A stretch of 64,000 nucleotides of DNA. Source: Lottia gigantea (lineage: Eukaryota; Mollusca; Gastropoda; Lottiidae). The stretch lies in NCBI RefSeq assembly GCF_000327385.1, contig NW_008710315.1, positions 785,775-849,774 on the forward strand, in the 5' to 3' direction. Both the position numbers and the translations under genes were made by a program. This document shows, in pieces, positions 23,646 to 36,500 of the stretch (position 1 is the first letter of the stretch; each line of letters starts with the position of its first letter). The notes under the pieces were generated by a model. The model did no database searches. It was not told the DNA's origin and was given only the letters and a program-made list of their open reading frames with translations.

Positions 23646-23941
23646 TTCGCCATCCGTTTGACCAATTGTACGTTAGTCTCAGAAACGGGATTTTTTTTTA
23701 GCTAAGCCAATCAGCTATAGTGTTCACAGCTCACCGTCAAGAATTATCCGCGTTTAAAATTTGAAAAGACGACTCGTCTCTATGTCATATACAAAAAAGA
23801 CAGATAGAAACAAAAATTCTTAATTTGAGGTATTTTTGAACGAATTATGCCATTTTCGATCATTTTTAGTACTTCTGAAGACTATTTACATATTCAAAAC
23901 CCAAAAATTAACCACAGAAAATGGCGAATCTGTCCCTTTAA
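23645..23941. mobile_element. Family B element (copy 6)
   Basis: Contains TTAGTCTCAGAAACGGGATT, GACGACTCGTCTCTATGTC and a right end ATGGCGAATCTGTCCCTTTA. The left terminal repeat is worn. From 23,942 to 25,440 I see no gene or repeat I can define, apart from a poly-C and GC-rich patch at about 24,590-24,630. Confidence 0.75.
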
Positions 23942-25440
23942 GACTGTCGTCACTACCTAGTCATTATCTGATTACCGATATCATGATGTCATCCATCAAA
24001 ACTGCCTTTGATAATATGAATATTGAGCGACGACAGTCCAAACTTTCATGGTATGTTTTTATTGAATTGCAATGGAACAGGACGCCGAATGTTTCTTCTG
24101 AAAAAAATGTGAATTTTTTGGGTGGTGTACGTGCTTCAGCGAATGTAAATTTGTAATGAAATCTGTCACTTTTAATAGAAACAATTTAAATTCTAGAAAT
24201 TCGCTTTTAGAAGTATTCTTCACTACACTGTAGTACCATTGTGAAGAAAGATAATGCGTTTAACTCAGAAAAGGAGATAATTTTTTGGTTTAAATGCTCT
24301 AGGAGAAAGAAATTCATTCAATAATAGAAAACATTCGTCCTTTTTTCTGTTATTCAATTTCCAAGTACATGTACACTATCATTCATGATGAGTAGAAATT
24401 GTGAAAAGTCAAATCTCCTCAACTGTGTGGTCATTATTCGGTCCCAGTAAGACGAATTGCTGTATAGGTTGAAATTTTCAGGAGCTCTGAGGAGACGCCG
24501 TAGGTGTAAGCGACCCATGGAGAGTCTGAAAGGGTTTTTCCCCAAGAATTGAAAAATTGAATATGTGGGAGTACAAACCATTTTTCTAGGCCCCCCCCCC
24601 CCACCCCACCACTGGTGCCACCGCTGCGCAAATCAGACGTGCAAATTCTGATAGCGACGTCACCATCTGGTTATACTATAATGACAATCTGTATGAGCTC
24701 GTTGTAGTTTTAGGTTCGAATGCATAACCTCTTAGAATTCCGTCATCTGATTGGTCAATCAATACAATAAATTTTAAAATCAGTTTTATTAACCAATAAG
24801 ATTACAATATTTTTAAATCAAACAAAATTTGAATATAACGTCAGTAAGGCCTTGATAGATTGATAATTCCTACAAATCAAATTCTTATTTCTTATTGTAC
24901 TGAACGTGATCTGCTGTTGTCATGCGTCGTTTAGTATCCAATAAAGGTACATACATGATGAGAGAAATTTCGTTTATTAACTATATATTCTACTAGAAGG
25001 AGATCCATACTTAAAGGAACTATGATGGACTGCATATTCTTTGGTAATTTGCTGACTTAGTTGTCATCGTCTGTGCAGTTTACATTGGCGCTTTTTGTCG
25101 ACACGGGTGTGACGTATAACTTGTGAAATTGGATAGACCCGAATGATCACAAAGGAGTGAACTGGTTGTTTTTCAATGCTTGGATTTTGATGCTTGAGTA
25201 AGCATATCACATTTTGTTGAACTATAGATGTTTTATCGGCGGGTTAGATTAATTGTGTCAGATCATGAGTGACAACTGCAGTTGCCCACAGAAAAACCAC
25301 GAACATGAATATCTGCATACCCAATTTCACAAGTTATTCGTCGCATGCCAGTGCGCTTAAGATCGAATGCAGTAAATAAAGAAAAGTTTAAGATAACCCC
25401 TTTTACTACTTTCACTACACTGTTTGTCTATTTCAGAGCT

Positions 25441-28400
25441 TTAATAGGCAACTTCTGACTGTGTATTTTTGGCGGTGACTTGCTCTTGAAAATGTTTCTT
25501 GCAGTATAAAATGCCGTGTGCTTGTGCGTAGTTGTTCAACCTGCAAAGAGAAAAACAATACCTTAAAGATGGGTTCCCTTATTTTTATTTATGAAAATGA
25601 AAATGCTAATACTTATATGAATAGAAAGTAGAGGTATTCTAATGACTTGGAAAAATACCAGTTTGTCTCAAATTTGACACTAAAAATTAAGGAAACTCAT
25701 TTTAACAGCAAAAAGTCAGATATTTTTCCTCAGTCAAGAGGTGTATTGTTTTGACTGAATTGGGCTGCATCAAACACATGTATTGGTCAATTGGGTAATC
25801 TTTCTTGGAAAGCTAGATTAACATTATATTTTGAATGTTACAGCCTCGCCTGTCTTCTGCAAAATCAGAGGGTACTCTTCTTCGGCTGTACAAGCTGATT
25901 CGAGTTATCTCCCATTTACATATAAAATGAAATATCGTCTCGACACATCGTTTTCGGGTGTACAGCTTCCTCGACATTTCGAAATGACAACCGATTGAGC
26001 AAAAAAATGCTGTTCTGACACAAATTCAACTCTAATTGCACACTGCATGGCGTTGTCAGTCTTCATTCGCCGTAACAGATCCAGAAGGATACTTATTCTG
26101 CATACGATTTCATTTCTGATGTACAAATATGTAAATATGATGCTACATATTGACTGCACTTACACCATACAGTGAGCAATGGGGAAAATCTTTATCGTGC
26201 TACATACAACGTATATCATATTATACAAATTTAAAAAAAATTCAACTACCAACTACTACGACAACCAACAACTACATGTACATAGTTTGCGATATCAGCA
26301 TACGCTGGAAGCGAACGTTAACTTGTCATCTACCAACCAATAATATAAAAAAAGATATACTTAAATGGGTATTCCACTTTTTTTAAAAAGATTTTAGTTT
26401 TCACAAATTTGGGTAAAACAAATTTTCGACCTAAAAAAAGCGAAATGTCCCTTTTAGTTTAAATACTTACTTTAGCGCCATTTTACAGTTGGTACATTTA
26501 AAGCAGTTCTTGTGGAAGTTTTTACCACCAGCTTCTTGTTTTTCTTGTGGATAGACTGTTTTCTCGCATGATGCACATTTATCGCCTCCACCCTGGAATG
26601 GAAAGCAACCATAATAACTATAAAGTTTACACTATGATTTGTTACGTGTTTGTTGTTGGGTTATATATGCAAATATGTAACTACTTATATGCTAGATCAA
26701 TAAAGTTATGTCAACTGCATTTTATTCAATATTTTGCATTGACTTAAAGATGGGTATCCTTAATTTTTTAGTGTCAAATTAAGCAAACTATTTGATTAAT
26801 TGGTGTTTCTTATGAAATATCACGTATTCGTAATCATATCATTATGTTCTAAGATAATAATAACCAATCATAAATGTCCATGTATGTACAGTCTGGATAA
26901 ACAAACAAGACTTTTTGACCTTCCTTCATCGGAAGGTACTCATTGGAATTCTGCTGGTAATTCTCTTCTAATTTAGCTAACTGGTATTTTCCAAGTCATA
27001 AGAACACCTCTGCTTTCTATTCATATAAGTATTGGCATTTTCATATTAATAAATGAAAATAAGGGAACCCATCTTTAAATTTGCTACCTGCCTTTTGTGC
27101 TATTGAATCTACAATGTTATATGTAAGCCACAAATCTAATGTGCTTCGCAAATCCGATTTGTTTTGTGTTTATGCAATGGATGACTCCACTTGGTCATAA
27201 TCTGAAGAGATTGTTGTGTATCTCCTGTTCTGGGTCATCTAATATTCAACCAATCAAATGCTCAGTTCAATGCCAGATTTTCTTTCCTTTATATATGCGT
27301 GTATTGACTTGTATTATCGTACAATTGTTTTCGATCGGTTAGCATAAAGTATGGAAACTCAAAATTCCACAGAACATGCTTCAAAGATGGTAAGTGTAGT
27401 GTCTTGCAGAAAAAAACAAGAAACAAAAACACCTTCATTTTAATCAAATTGTCACGGATTCTGCCATGTACCACAAAGCCGTCACAAACTAACATATCAA
27501 TTCAAAATGCATTTTTCTGGTGCTTTTAAACAAAAAATACATCGGTTTCTGGACCTAATCAAAGGCAACAAGTTCGCCGTTTCGTCAAGCTATATTCAAC
27601 TCAACGGGATGGAATGGACACTGACACAGAAAATTTCAGTCTGGATGATTCAGGCTACGATTAATTAGACCCAAGCGTTACAATTTCTGTGTGCGCTTGT
27701 CGCGACTTTCGTGACAATCTGTCAAATTACGAATTACGCACAGCTGAGAGGCCATAAACCACATTTAGCCTAATATCTCACGATCTAAACATATTCAGAA
27801 TCTTGCCTTTTGAATACATGCTAACGAATGTGAATCCAAACCTTCATGAAAATTTCGAGTTTCAATTCAATAATTTTTTGTCCAAAATTGTTGATTTTTT
27901 GCGAGTTAGATACGAGTAATTCCGAACAAACCGTGACTCTCAGGTTTAGATTGTACCGACTGATTAGACCAAATATCACCAATCAGTGTTAATCGGGTTA
28001 AATTTTAACTCAGTAGATGTAAACTTAATGCCAATTGGCTACGACACATTTTAGTCCAATAAGATTAGCGTTTAGTTATCACTCTGTCTTGCTGTCATGT
28101 AAAATAGGTTGAAAACGCCTGAATAATGCGGTATTGTCATCGTGAGCCAGCATATTATGGAGCTTTTATGCTAGAGTCTAATAACTGCTATATAGGTAAT
28201 TGAATTTGATTATCTAGATAACTATCTAGAAATATCAGCCTTAAAATAATAACGATAGTCTAAGAAAACCCTCGTAAGTTTGCAATAATCTTGTAACATA
28301 AACACAATCTCCAAAAAATCTAGGTGTATGATCACCTGGTTCCCAAAAAAGGTGTAAAAGGTTCAGGTGCTCCAGGGGTGGGAATCACTGCTGTAAACGA

Positions 28401-31400
28401 TCCCAAATGGACGGAAGTTGTCTTTAGACATATACACGTATGCTCTTGAAATTTTAGGGACCCCATGTGCTACAGGCTGTGCACGTCAAAGATCCCTCGA
28501 CAGTTGGAAATCGAAAAAGAGCAGGCTAATGCCGCTGTCCTGGCAAAATTTCCCTGCATGGCGTTGCCCGTCTTCATTAGCCCACGTGGTGCAGAAAAGA
28601 AGGACGCAAAACTCCATTCATTTCATTTTGAAATGTTGGGCTCTTATTTGTAAAACCCATCCCATGCAAAACATATTTTTATTTTGAAACTGGTATTTCA
28701 CCTATTAACTGTTTGATAAGGAACACATAGAGCAATTTATATCAGATAAACTTTCAGCGAAACATATGTTTACTAGTCTACACTATTGGTGGCTGGAGTA
28801 ATCTATTTATATACAACAAATATATTATTTTGGCTATCAGAACATGGCCATACGAGCACCATGTGTGCTCTTTTACACCGGATAGACCCATAATAAGATC
28901 TTTCAAGATAAAGAAATACCAATTCATACTGTAGCAGGTGTAGAAATACAAGAATAGTAAGCGCACTCTTGAAACCTGATGCCCTTCGATTGTGCCGGTC
29001 AGCGTGGCATCTCTTAATTAAAGGGACATTCCGCTTTTTCGTAGGTCATTTTTTTTTTTTGCTTTATTTGTTAAAACTACACACCAAAATCTAGAGATCT
29101 ACCACATTACGCCCGTAGAAAGGGATGACTGAAAACACGTTTAAACAATGATTTTATAATCATATTTAGTTGTTTTAACATCAAAAATAGACACCATATT
29201 CGTCAACGTCAAAAATATGCAAATATAACCAAACGATGCAACCTGCTTATTACTGAGAAACTTTCCATCATAAATACCCTTTAGGCACAAATCTTGAAAA
29301 AAATGATCCGAACATGTCTCAAAATGCAGATACAAGAACAAGTTCTACTTGTCAAACTGCAGTAGGGGCCTGGCTGAAATATATCAGTTGTTTGTAGATT
29401 GCATAGCGTGAAACTCATCAGTTGGACTTACAAACAGGTGTCATGACTAAAGAATAGAATCTCTATATATGATGATATTTCCATTAAACTATATAATAAT
29501 TATAATTATTGAAAAATGCTTCTATTCGTGTTTCAACAATTACTTAGACTCATTGACCAAGTTTAAAATTTGAATATTTTAGTCATCTTAAGAGGTAGTA
29601 TAATCTTTGACACACATGGATTTGAAGGCTCAAATTTCGACGGTGAGCTGTGAACACTATTACTGATTGTCTTAGATAAAAATATTCTAAGGTATGATTG
29701 GTAAAAAAAATGACGTACATGTCTCTTTAAGGCAAATCAATTCTTTGCCTTCTTCTTGGCTAAGTTTTACGTTGCCAAATGGGAACCACAATTTTCTACA
29801 ACATGTTAAAGGTTAATTATGGACGTATCAATGGACCATTTGTTAAATTGTTCTTATCGAGAGATAACAGTTATTAGTGAAAATAAACAATGAATAATGA
29901 ACAGAATACTGTAAAGTAATAAAGGCTATATATTGGTTCAGTTGCCAACTTCATCATTATTAGATTTGTCAGATAATTCGATTTGGCAACTTGTTCAATG
30001 TATCAATAACAAGCTCTGATGCAATACTCTTTTAAAGGGACTAGTAAGGCATTTTATGGGGGTTGATAATTTGGGCATTGGATAAAATGTAAATAATCTT
30101 TAGAAGTAAAAAATCTGTACGAAAATCGCATAATTCCTTCAAATAGATCTCAAACAAGAAATATAACTTTTTATTTTTTTCGTTCACAAGCTTATCTATT
30201 GCCTGAAATTTGGGGTATCCGAAAGTTGAACTTCTTGTTGATAAAGTCTCTGGACGCCAAGACATCTTCTGTGCGTAGACGAAGTGGGACAGGATGATTG
30301 AGTATAATGTATATACACATTACGTCATCAACGGATATTTAAAATAAAAAGGCTCTTAAAATGACGACTCGTTGAAATAACTTTCAAAACAGAGATAATA
30401 ATAATTATTATTATGATTTTTAATAATATAAATTTTAATTATTTTTAATTATTATTATTAATTATTATTATGGACTTGAAGGCTTAGATTTCGAGGGAAA
30501 ACCGTGAACATTATTACTGATTAGTTTAGCGGAACAATTCACGTTTCTGGGACCAAGATATGGTTTACTCCCGAAATGGCGCACCTTTAAGAGACCGTTT
30601 TGGATTTTCGCCGGGAGTGGTCTCTAAATACGGTTTCTACTGTATTCAATATATCAATATCGCTATGAGAGTATAAGTGCACACACGGTTGAATATATTG
30701 AAATATTTCCTCTATTATGTTGAAAGTATTTCCTTCTATTTGAATGTATTGTAAGTGTTCAATTCAACATTGTAAACTCGCGAATATTGAACTATGATAT
30801 AAACTTCGATATGGTACGATACGATATGATATAATCTAAAACTCCATAGGGACAAATCAATTCCCTTCCCCACAGTCAAATGTACCTACATAATGTAATT
30901 CTATTGCCTTGGTTACCAAATGAAAACATTGATCAACAACAAAAAAGTAGGCGCAGAAAACAGAAACGTATGTTGCTCAAATTTAACACTGTTTTGCGCA
31001 AATTATTAGCGTTTCGGATACACGGACGTGATCGATTGTAATGCTTAATAGTACTATTTCTGTATTAGTATATCTTAATATAAGTATATAATATAGTGTC
31101 AATAAATACGCAGTATATTTATAGAAACGTGTAAACATAACACGAAATGTGTTGTTTTCAAAGAAGTTGGGTTAAGAAAGGTCACGGATTCCATTTTGAG
31201 AAAACTGACCGATTTCTTTTAATATAAAACATAAATGGTACTGATAATTGTTATTACATGCATATTCATACGGTAAAACAATGATATACCATTCCCACGC
31301 AAACAAAGTTATATTTAGCTGTAACTAGTGCATATATTAATCGTTAGGTTAAATAAATAACACCTAAAGGTATTAAATGGAAAATGCGATATAAATATAC

Positions 31401-31497
31401 TGTTTAAACTAAGTCATATATCAAACTTTACGAAATTGAGATAAAATTCGTTATATTAACAATAAATTTGATAAATACTTACGAATTTCATAGGCAT
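25441..31497 (-). CDS. Small single-LIM-domain protein (78 aa, 3 exons)
   Basis: Exons run 31,497-31,483 (MPMKF), 26,592-26,471 and 25,540-25,441, stop TAA. All splice sites are GT-AG and phases fit (0, then 2), giving 78 residues. The protein is essentially one LIM zinc-binding domain. Ligands are Cys11, Cys14, His32, Cys35 and Cys38, Cys41, Cys59, His62, with 17 residues in each zinc loop and Gly-Gly-Gly before the first Cys. The start MPMKFGGG followed by a C-x2-C finger, and the text YAQAHGILYCKKHF, most resemble the LIM domain of the LIMA1/EPLIN, LIMD2 and Xirp-type group. Such proteins bind actin structures or partner proteins; that role here is inferred. Intron 1 (4.9 kb) is full of mobile elements. 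The first exon codes for five residues and is easily missed by gene finders. Confidence 0.93.
25563..25705. mobile_element. Family A internal-deletion derivative
   Basis: Both TTAA ends and terminal repeats are kept (TTAAAGATGGGTTCCCTTAT at left; CACTAAAAATTAAGGAAACT at right), but the middle of the roughly 330 bp element is missing, leaving 143 bp. It lies in intron 2 of the LIM gene. Confidence 0.8.
26361..26455. mobile_element. Family C short derivative
   Basis: TTAAATGGGTATTCCACTTT at the left and GACCTAAAAAAAGCGAAATG followed by TCCCTTTTA at the right form the terminal inverted repeats of family C with almost no middle. It ends just below the 3-prime edge of LIM exon 2. Confidence 0.7.
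26744..27078. mobile_element. Family A element (copy 4), complete
   Basis: TTAAAGATGGGTATCCTTAA at the left and AATAAGGGAACCCATCTTTA at the right, with TTAA on both sides. The interior carries GGAATTCTGCTGGTAATTCT, that is, reverse orientation to copy 1. Lies in LIM intron 1. Confidence 0.85.
27080..28435. other. LIM intron 1 stretch without features
   Basis: AT-rich sequence without a repeat I can define or a supported exon. A plus-strand stretch at about 27,350-27,385 translates to a LIM-like FHRTCFK but goes no further (see rejected items). Confidence 0.5.
28440..28640 (+). mobile_element. SINE copy, headless
   Basis: Runs from CCCCATGTGCTACAGGCTGT through GTCAAAGATCCCTCGACAGT and GCAGGCTAATGCCGCTGTCC to AGGACGCAAAACTCCATTCA and TTTCATTTT. 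An internal loss removes the CTCATTGCA segment. Small open frames here are repeat-borne. Confidence 0.75.
29018..29110. mobile_element. Family C half element
   Basis: Begins TTAAAGGGACATTCCGCTTT, TTCGTAGGTC and continues with GTTAAAACTACACACCAAAA, which matches the 53.35-53.67 kb copy inverted. The other end is missing. Confidence 0.65.
29345..29600. repeat. Dispersed fold-back repeat, also at 58.14 and 15.1 kb
   Basis: GCATAGCGTGAAACTC, CATCAGTTGGACTTAC and ATGACTAAAGAATAGAATCT also occur, the last nearly exactly, at 58,180. GCATAGCGTGAAACTCTGAG occurs at about 52,095 and inverted at about 15,080. The class is unclear. Confidence 0.55.
29610..29730. mobile_element. Family B fragment
   Basis: Holds ACACACATGGATTTGAAGGC, TCAAATTTCGACGGTGAGCT and a right end ACATGTCTCTTTAA. 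The left half is absent. Confidence 0.7.
30032..30590. mobile_element. Family B element enlarged by inner sequence
   Basis: Left end TTAAAGGGACTAGTAAGGCA and right end CCGAAATGGCGCACCTTTAA bracket about 560 bp instead of the usual 300. Extra sequence sits at about 30,170-30,350, and an AT-only stretch (AATAATAATTATTATTATG) at 30,395-30,470 is prone to fold back on itself. Confidence 0.65.
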
Positions 31498-32150
31498 TTT
31501 GACTGTATATTAGTGATTTTCTTCGCAATAAAAGTTAGAGGTAAAAACTGACTTAAACACGCCAATATTTGATCAACGTTTCCGCGTGAGTCATTTAACG
31601 GTACAACGCCCAGCTATTGAAAGCACGAGAAAGGATGTATGTATGTAGTATTGGCTATCTTTATATTGCAACCGCGCGTATTCAGGTTGGAGTAGACTAA
31701 CCCAGCTGGTCATACAGTTATAATTACTATAAATTTAATCCGATATCAAACCTGTGCACATGTACTAAATTGATAAGAGATAATCTTAAGGACGTCTAAG
31801 AAATTTGAAAATTTAAATCTTATTGACTAGAGCTTAACTTGTGAATGTCAGAGTTATTCATAAAACATAGCTAGAATTCTACGAGAATGTTGATCTCTTA
31901 TTGATAGGAAACATCTAAGAAGCGTTGAAGCAAACCTCACTTAGCAGGAATTAGAATTCAACGAGAATATTCCCTTAAACGGTCTCTTTTAAATAAGAGC
32001 GCAAATGCAATTCTCTTAAATGATCTTTACTGATAGGAGCGCATCTTCTACGCGTTTAGAATTCAACGATGGGCCGAAGACTTGTAAATAAAAATGAAAC
32101 TGCTGTGACGATGCGTTGAACCGCAAGTAGATAGATTGTGCATTGGGGCA
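30591..32150. other. LIM gene 5-prime flank and intergenic sequence
   Basis: AT-rich sequence. The LIM start codon is at 31,497. The sequence above it (31,498-32,150) should hold the promoter, but I see no TATA box or other site I would defend. No repeat is recognised. Confidence 0.4.
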
Positions 32151-32154
32151 TACT

Positions 32155-32815
32155 TGTTCATACGTGGGGTTGACGTTGTAATTTGTTGATACATGGGGTG
32201 GGTGTTGTTGTAAGTTATTCATACATGGGATGGGTGTTGTTGTAAGTTATTCATACATGAGATGGGTGTTGTTGTAAGTTAATCATACATAGGATGGGTG
32301 TGGTTTTTAGTTATTCATACATGGGGTGGGTGTGGTTGTAAGTTCTTCATTCATGGGATGGGTGTGGTTGTAAGTTATTCATATATGGGATAGGTGTGGT
32401 TGTAAGTTATTCATACATGGGATGGGTGATGTAAGTTATTCACACATGATGTCGGTGTGGATGTAAATTATTCATACATGATGTCCGTGCGGTTGTAAGT
32501 TATTCATACATGATGTCGGTGTGGTTTTAAGTTATTCATACATGATGTCGGTGTGGTTGTAATTTATTCATACATTGAATGGGTGCGGTTGTTAGTTATT
32601 GATATACGGGATGGGTTTGTTGTAAGTAATTCATACATGGGGTGGGTGTGTTGTAAGTTATTCATACATGGGATGGGTGTTGTTGGTTATTCATACATGG
32701 GATGGGTGTTGTTGTTAGTTATTCATACATGGGATGGGTGTTGTTGGTTATTCATACATGGGATGGGTGTTGTTGTAAGTTATTCATACATGGGTTGTGC
32801 CTGTTCAGATATGAA
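32155..32815. repeat. Minisatellite, about 30 bp unit, about 20 copies
   Basis: Units read TTATTCATACATGGGATGGG followed by TGTTGTTGTAAG, with variants (ATGATGTCGGTGTGG). Unit length varies between about 25 and 31, so no frame is kept for long. It lies between the LIM and kinesin genes. Confidence 0.95.
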
Positions 32816-33277
32816 TTAAATATGCTTGGGGTAGCTTGTTCAGATATAAATCGGTCTTTATTTCATTGCACAATATTAATGTCATTTAATATACATAATG
32901 ATACATTTAAATATACAATAACTACATTTTGTTACAATAACATAATAAAGACGTGACATCTTAAAAGAAATTGACTAACAAACTTTGGAGATATACCTTC
33001 ACCCGTGTGCAAAAAAATAAAATATTTTACAAGAAAACAAAATCATAATGGGCCATCATAATTGCACTTATTTTATTTTTCTGAAAACAAAGCGTGTAAA
33101 CTGAAAGGAAATGCCGACATAATTATATCAAATGCAAACAATTGTTTCAAGGGAATATGTAGTAGTCCATTAAATTGGTTATAATCATAATTGCTGCTAC
33201 CCATATCACTTTTAATAATGGAAATCCGGCGTCAGGATCGAGATATTATATCACAGAATTGCTTATTTATGTCAGAC

Positions 33278-33495
33278 TTAAAGAGATAGTTGCGCCATTT
33301 TTTTATTGACCAATCAAACTTTAGTCTCAGAAACGGGATTTTTTTTTTAGCTTAGCCATTTGTGAGTAAAATTCCTAGCTTGGGATATTTTTAATGGAAT
33401 TATGCTATTTTCGTTCATTTCTAGGACTTCTGAAGACTATTTACATACATTCGAGACTAAAATCAGCCCTCCAAAATGCCGCATCTATCCCTTTA
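33278..33495. mobile_element. Family B element just past the kinesin stop
   Basis: Left end TTAAAGAGATAGTTGCGCCA and right end CGCATCTATCCCTTTAA. It lies about 100 bases 3-prime of the kinesin stop codon. Its TTTATT at 33,302-33,307 reads as AATAAA on the minus strand, so it might supply a poly(A) signal. Confidence 0.75.
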
Positions 33496-33599
33496 AATAT
33501 AGGAATGTTACCAGATAGTATGAATAGTCATAATACCTTAATATTATTTTAGAGCACTCAATCTTTAAATTTAACCATGAAAGCACTCAATATTTTTGA

Positions 33600-36500
33600 T
33601 TAATTTTCCAAGGGAGGAATTTTACCACCAAGTTTAGTGATAACATCTTTCATTTCAGCATTTTGTTGTTTTAAAGGGGCCTGTTCCTGTAAAATTTCTT
33701 GATTTCGTGCTGATAAATACACAGCGTCTTGCAGAGCTTCTTCTAACAAGACTCGATAACGCTGTTCTATAGCAACTTTCTGTTCCTCGAACATTTGACG
33801 ATATTGTCTAAAGGTTTGATAATGCTGCAACTGTTGTAATTCCAGCTCGTCATGATGTAACTGGTAAATCTCATCTAGCTCCTTACTAACGTGAGCTTTT
33901 TCTTTTTCAAGACAGTGTAGCTTCAGAGTGACCACTGATTTTTCAGCTTGCAGTTCTGCCAATTCAATTTCTAATTTTTTGCCTTCTTCCACAGTGTACG
34001 TTTTCCCCTCTGCGATTTGCATTTGGACATCAGCCTTTTTACTTTCGATTTCCATTTGTATTCTGTCCAATTCTTCGTCAATTAAAGTTTTGTTTTCAGC
34101 TTCTAACCTCTGCCTTTCTTCCACTTCAACTTTCTGTCTCAGATTCGCGTTTCCCTTCAGAGCTGAAATTTGAGCTTGGGCATTCTGTCTTTCTGTTTGC
34201 TGCTTGTCCAATAAAACATTTAATTCATCCTTAATTCTTTTAATTTTCTCAGTTTCTTCTTTCAATTTATCTTTCAGAGTTTTAATGGCATTTACTCTGG
34301 ATTTGGTTTCCGATTCACTTTTCTGGCCACTTTCAGTAAATTTAGAATATTCTGTTATTTTATTCTGCAGTTCTTCCTTCAAATCGCCGATAATCTTTCG
34401 CTTGTCCTTGTATTGGATAGTCAATTGATCTTTTTCCTTTTGTAAAAGCAGTAATTTTTCTTGGACCTCAACACTGCCTTGTTTGTCACTGCCCATAACC
34501 CATTCCAAAATACCTTTCTTGGATAAATTAATCTTTCTGTCCTCGGCATATTTAGTCGACAGTTTTTCTCTTTCGGATATACTGAATTTTTTGGCCACTT
34601 GTAAATCTTGGACGAGTTCCTCCATTTTGCTTACATCCTCTTGCTTGGGTTCATTACTTGCTGCTATTTTATCCTTCAGCTTGCTAATTTCATTGCGTAA
34701 TTCATTAATAACTGTTTGGGTATCATCCACATTAAGCTTGACTTTATTTTTGACGTTTCTTATCATCTGTGCATGCTCCAAAGTGGACAACGTCTGTTTG
34801 TAGCATTTATCTGCTGGAGAGACAACTGCAAGCATCATGGTGATGGTGTTCCCGCTAAGCATCTCCTGAAGCAAGCGGGTTATTTTAGAATCTCTGAAAG
34901 GAACGTGACCACCTTTCTTCTTAGAATCAGCTAATGCTGTAATAACGTTCAGTATGGCTTGAGTCTCGGCTCGTTGAAGAGTATCCGCATCAGCATCTTG
35001 GACTTCACATCCTGCTAAATCTGCTAATGTTATGGTAGATCTTATACCAACTTTACTGGACTGTTTTTCCTTCTGCTCGATGTTGATATTAAAAATAGAA
35101 TGTGCCCGTGTTCTGTGAGCTTTCATGTCGCTAGCTGCCATCTTCCTTGCTCTGGTTCCTTGGTCAAAGTACATCTTTAACTCGTCCTGGTTATGGCAGA
35201 CCAATTCCGATAAACCATCAACGTAGATGCCTTTATTTGGGTGCTCTCTGATTTTCATTTCATTGGTATGTGGGTTTAATAAATCCATCATTTCTCCATC
35301 TAACACCTATAAATATACAAAATATATATATAAATATACAAAATATAAATATACAATTATACAAAATATTAATATACGATATACTAAATACCAGTTATAT
35401 AACATACATCATTAGTACAATAATTAAAAAAAAATACCCATAAAAGAATATCGAAACAAATATCAATTATTGATAGATTTATACAAATATTTATACATTT
35501 TTATACAAATATTTATACATTCTTATACAAATATGTATACATTTTTACACAATTATGTATACATGTTATACAAATATTAATACATTTTTATACAAATATT
35601 GATACTTTTTTATACAAATATTTATACACTTTTATACAAATATTGATACTTTTTTATACAAATATTTATACACTTTTATACAAATATTTATACATTTTCA
35701 TACAAATATTTATACATTTTGATAAAAAAAAATTATACAAATATTTATACATTTTTATATAAATATTTATACATTTTTATACAAATATTTATACCTTTTT
35801 ATACAAATATTCATACATTTTTCATACAAATAAATCTACACTTTTATACAAATATCAAAATAAGAGTTATGTATTTTATACAAATGAAATTGATCATAAA
35901 AATATCAACCAAATCATTAAAACTATAAGAAAACAATTATACAATGTTTATATGCATAACATAGACTTATATAAACATATATAATATAATAACGTATTAG
36001 GTTATAACTTATAAATCTTATAATCATAAAACAAACATGTAGCTCTCCTTCGACTCTTACAGGAGAGTATTTGATCATTAATATTTGAAATTGATATATT
36101 ACAGTTCACATATAAAAGTAATCGGTAAAATGTCGTATATCAACAAAATAAAAGTGCCACGACGTCTGCCTCATTTTATTGGGAGTATAATAAAAAATGA
36201 TTTATAACAGTAAGCCTACCTCTAGATATGAAACGGTGATGAAGAATTCTTTATTAGATCTTTGATTTATTTGGGTATATAAGTTGTTACATAACTGTGG
36301 AATAATGCCTTCATCTTGGTTATTGCCGACCATCAGGTATGTCTTCCCTGCATTAGTAGCTCCAAATGCCAGTAACCCGACATTATATCCTTCTAAAGCC
36401 CTGTGTAGAAGGCTATCACAATTTTCTTTATAGATCACCGAATTATTGACATCCGAAACATATATCCCATCTAATCCGTAACTATTTTCCTTTCCATTAG

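Noticed and set aside
27345-27480. Plus-strand stretch translating to KFHRTCFKDGKCS, like the centre of a LIM finger, inside the LIM gene intron on the other strand
   Set aside because: Only about seven residues fit, the next zinc ligand is Asp, no C-x2-C pair or YCKxH text follows or precedes, and no splice sites frame it. Chance similarity or a very old fragment.
32553-32956. Repetitive plus-strand open frames rich in Trp, Met and Gly
   Set aside because: They come from the 30 bp minisatellite; unit lengths are not multiples of three, so the repeat drifts through all frames.
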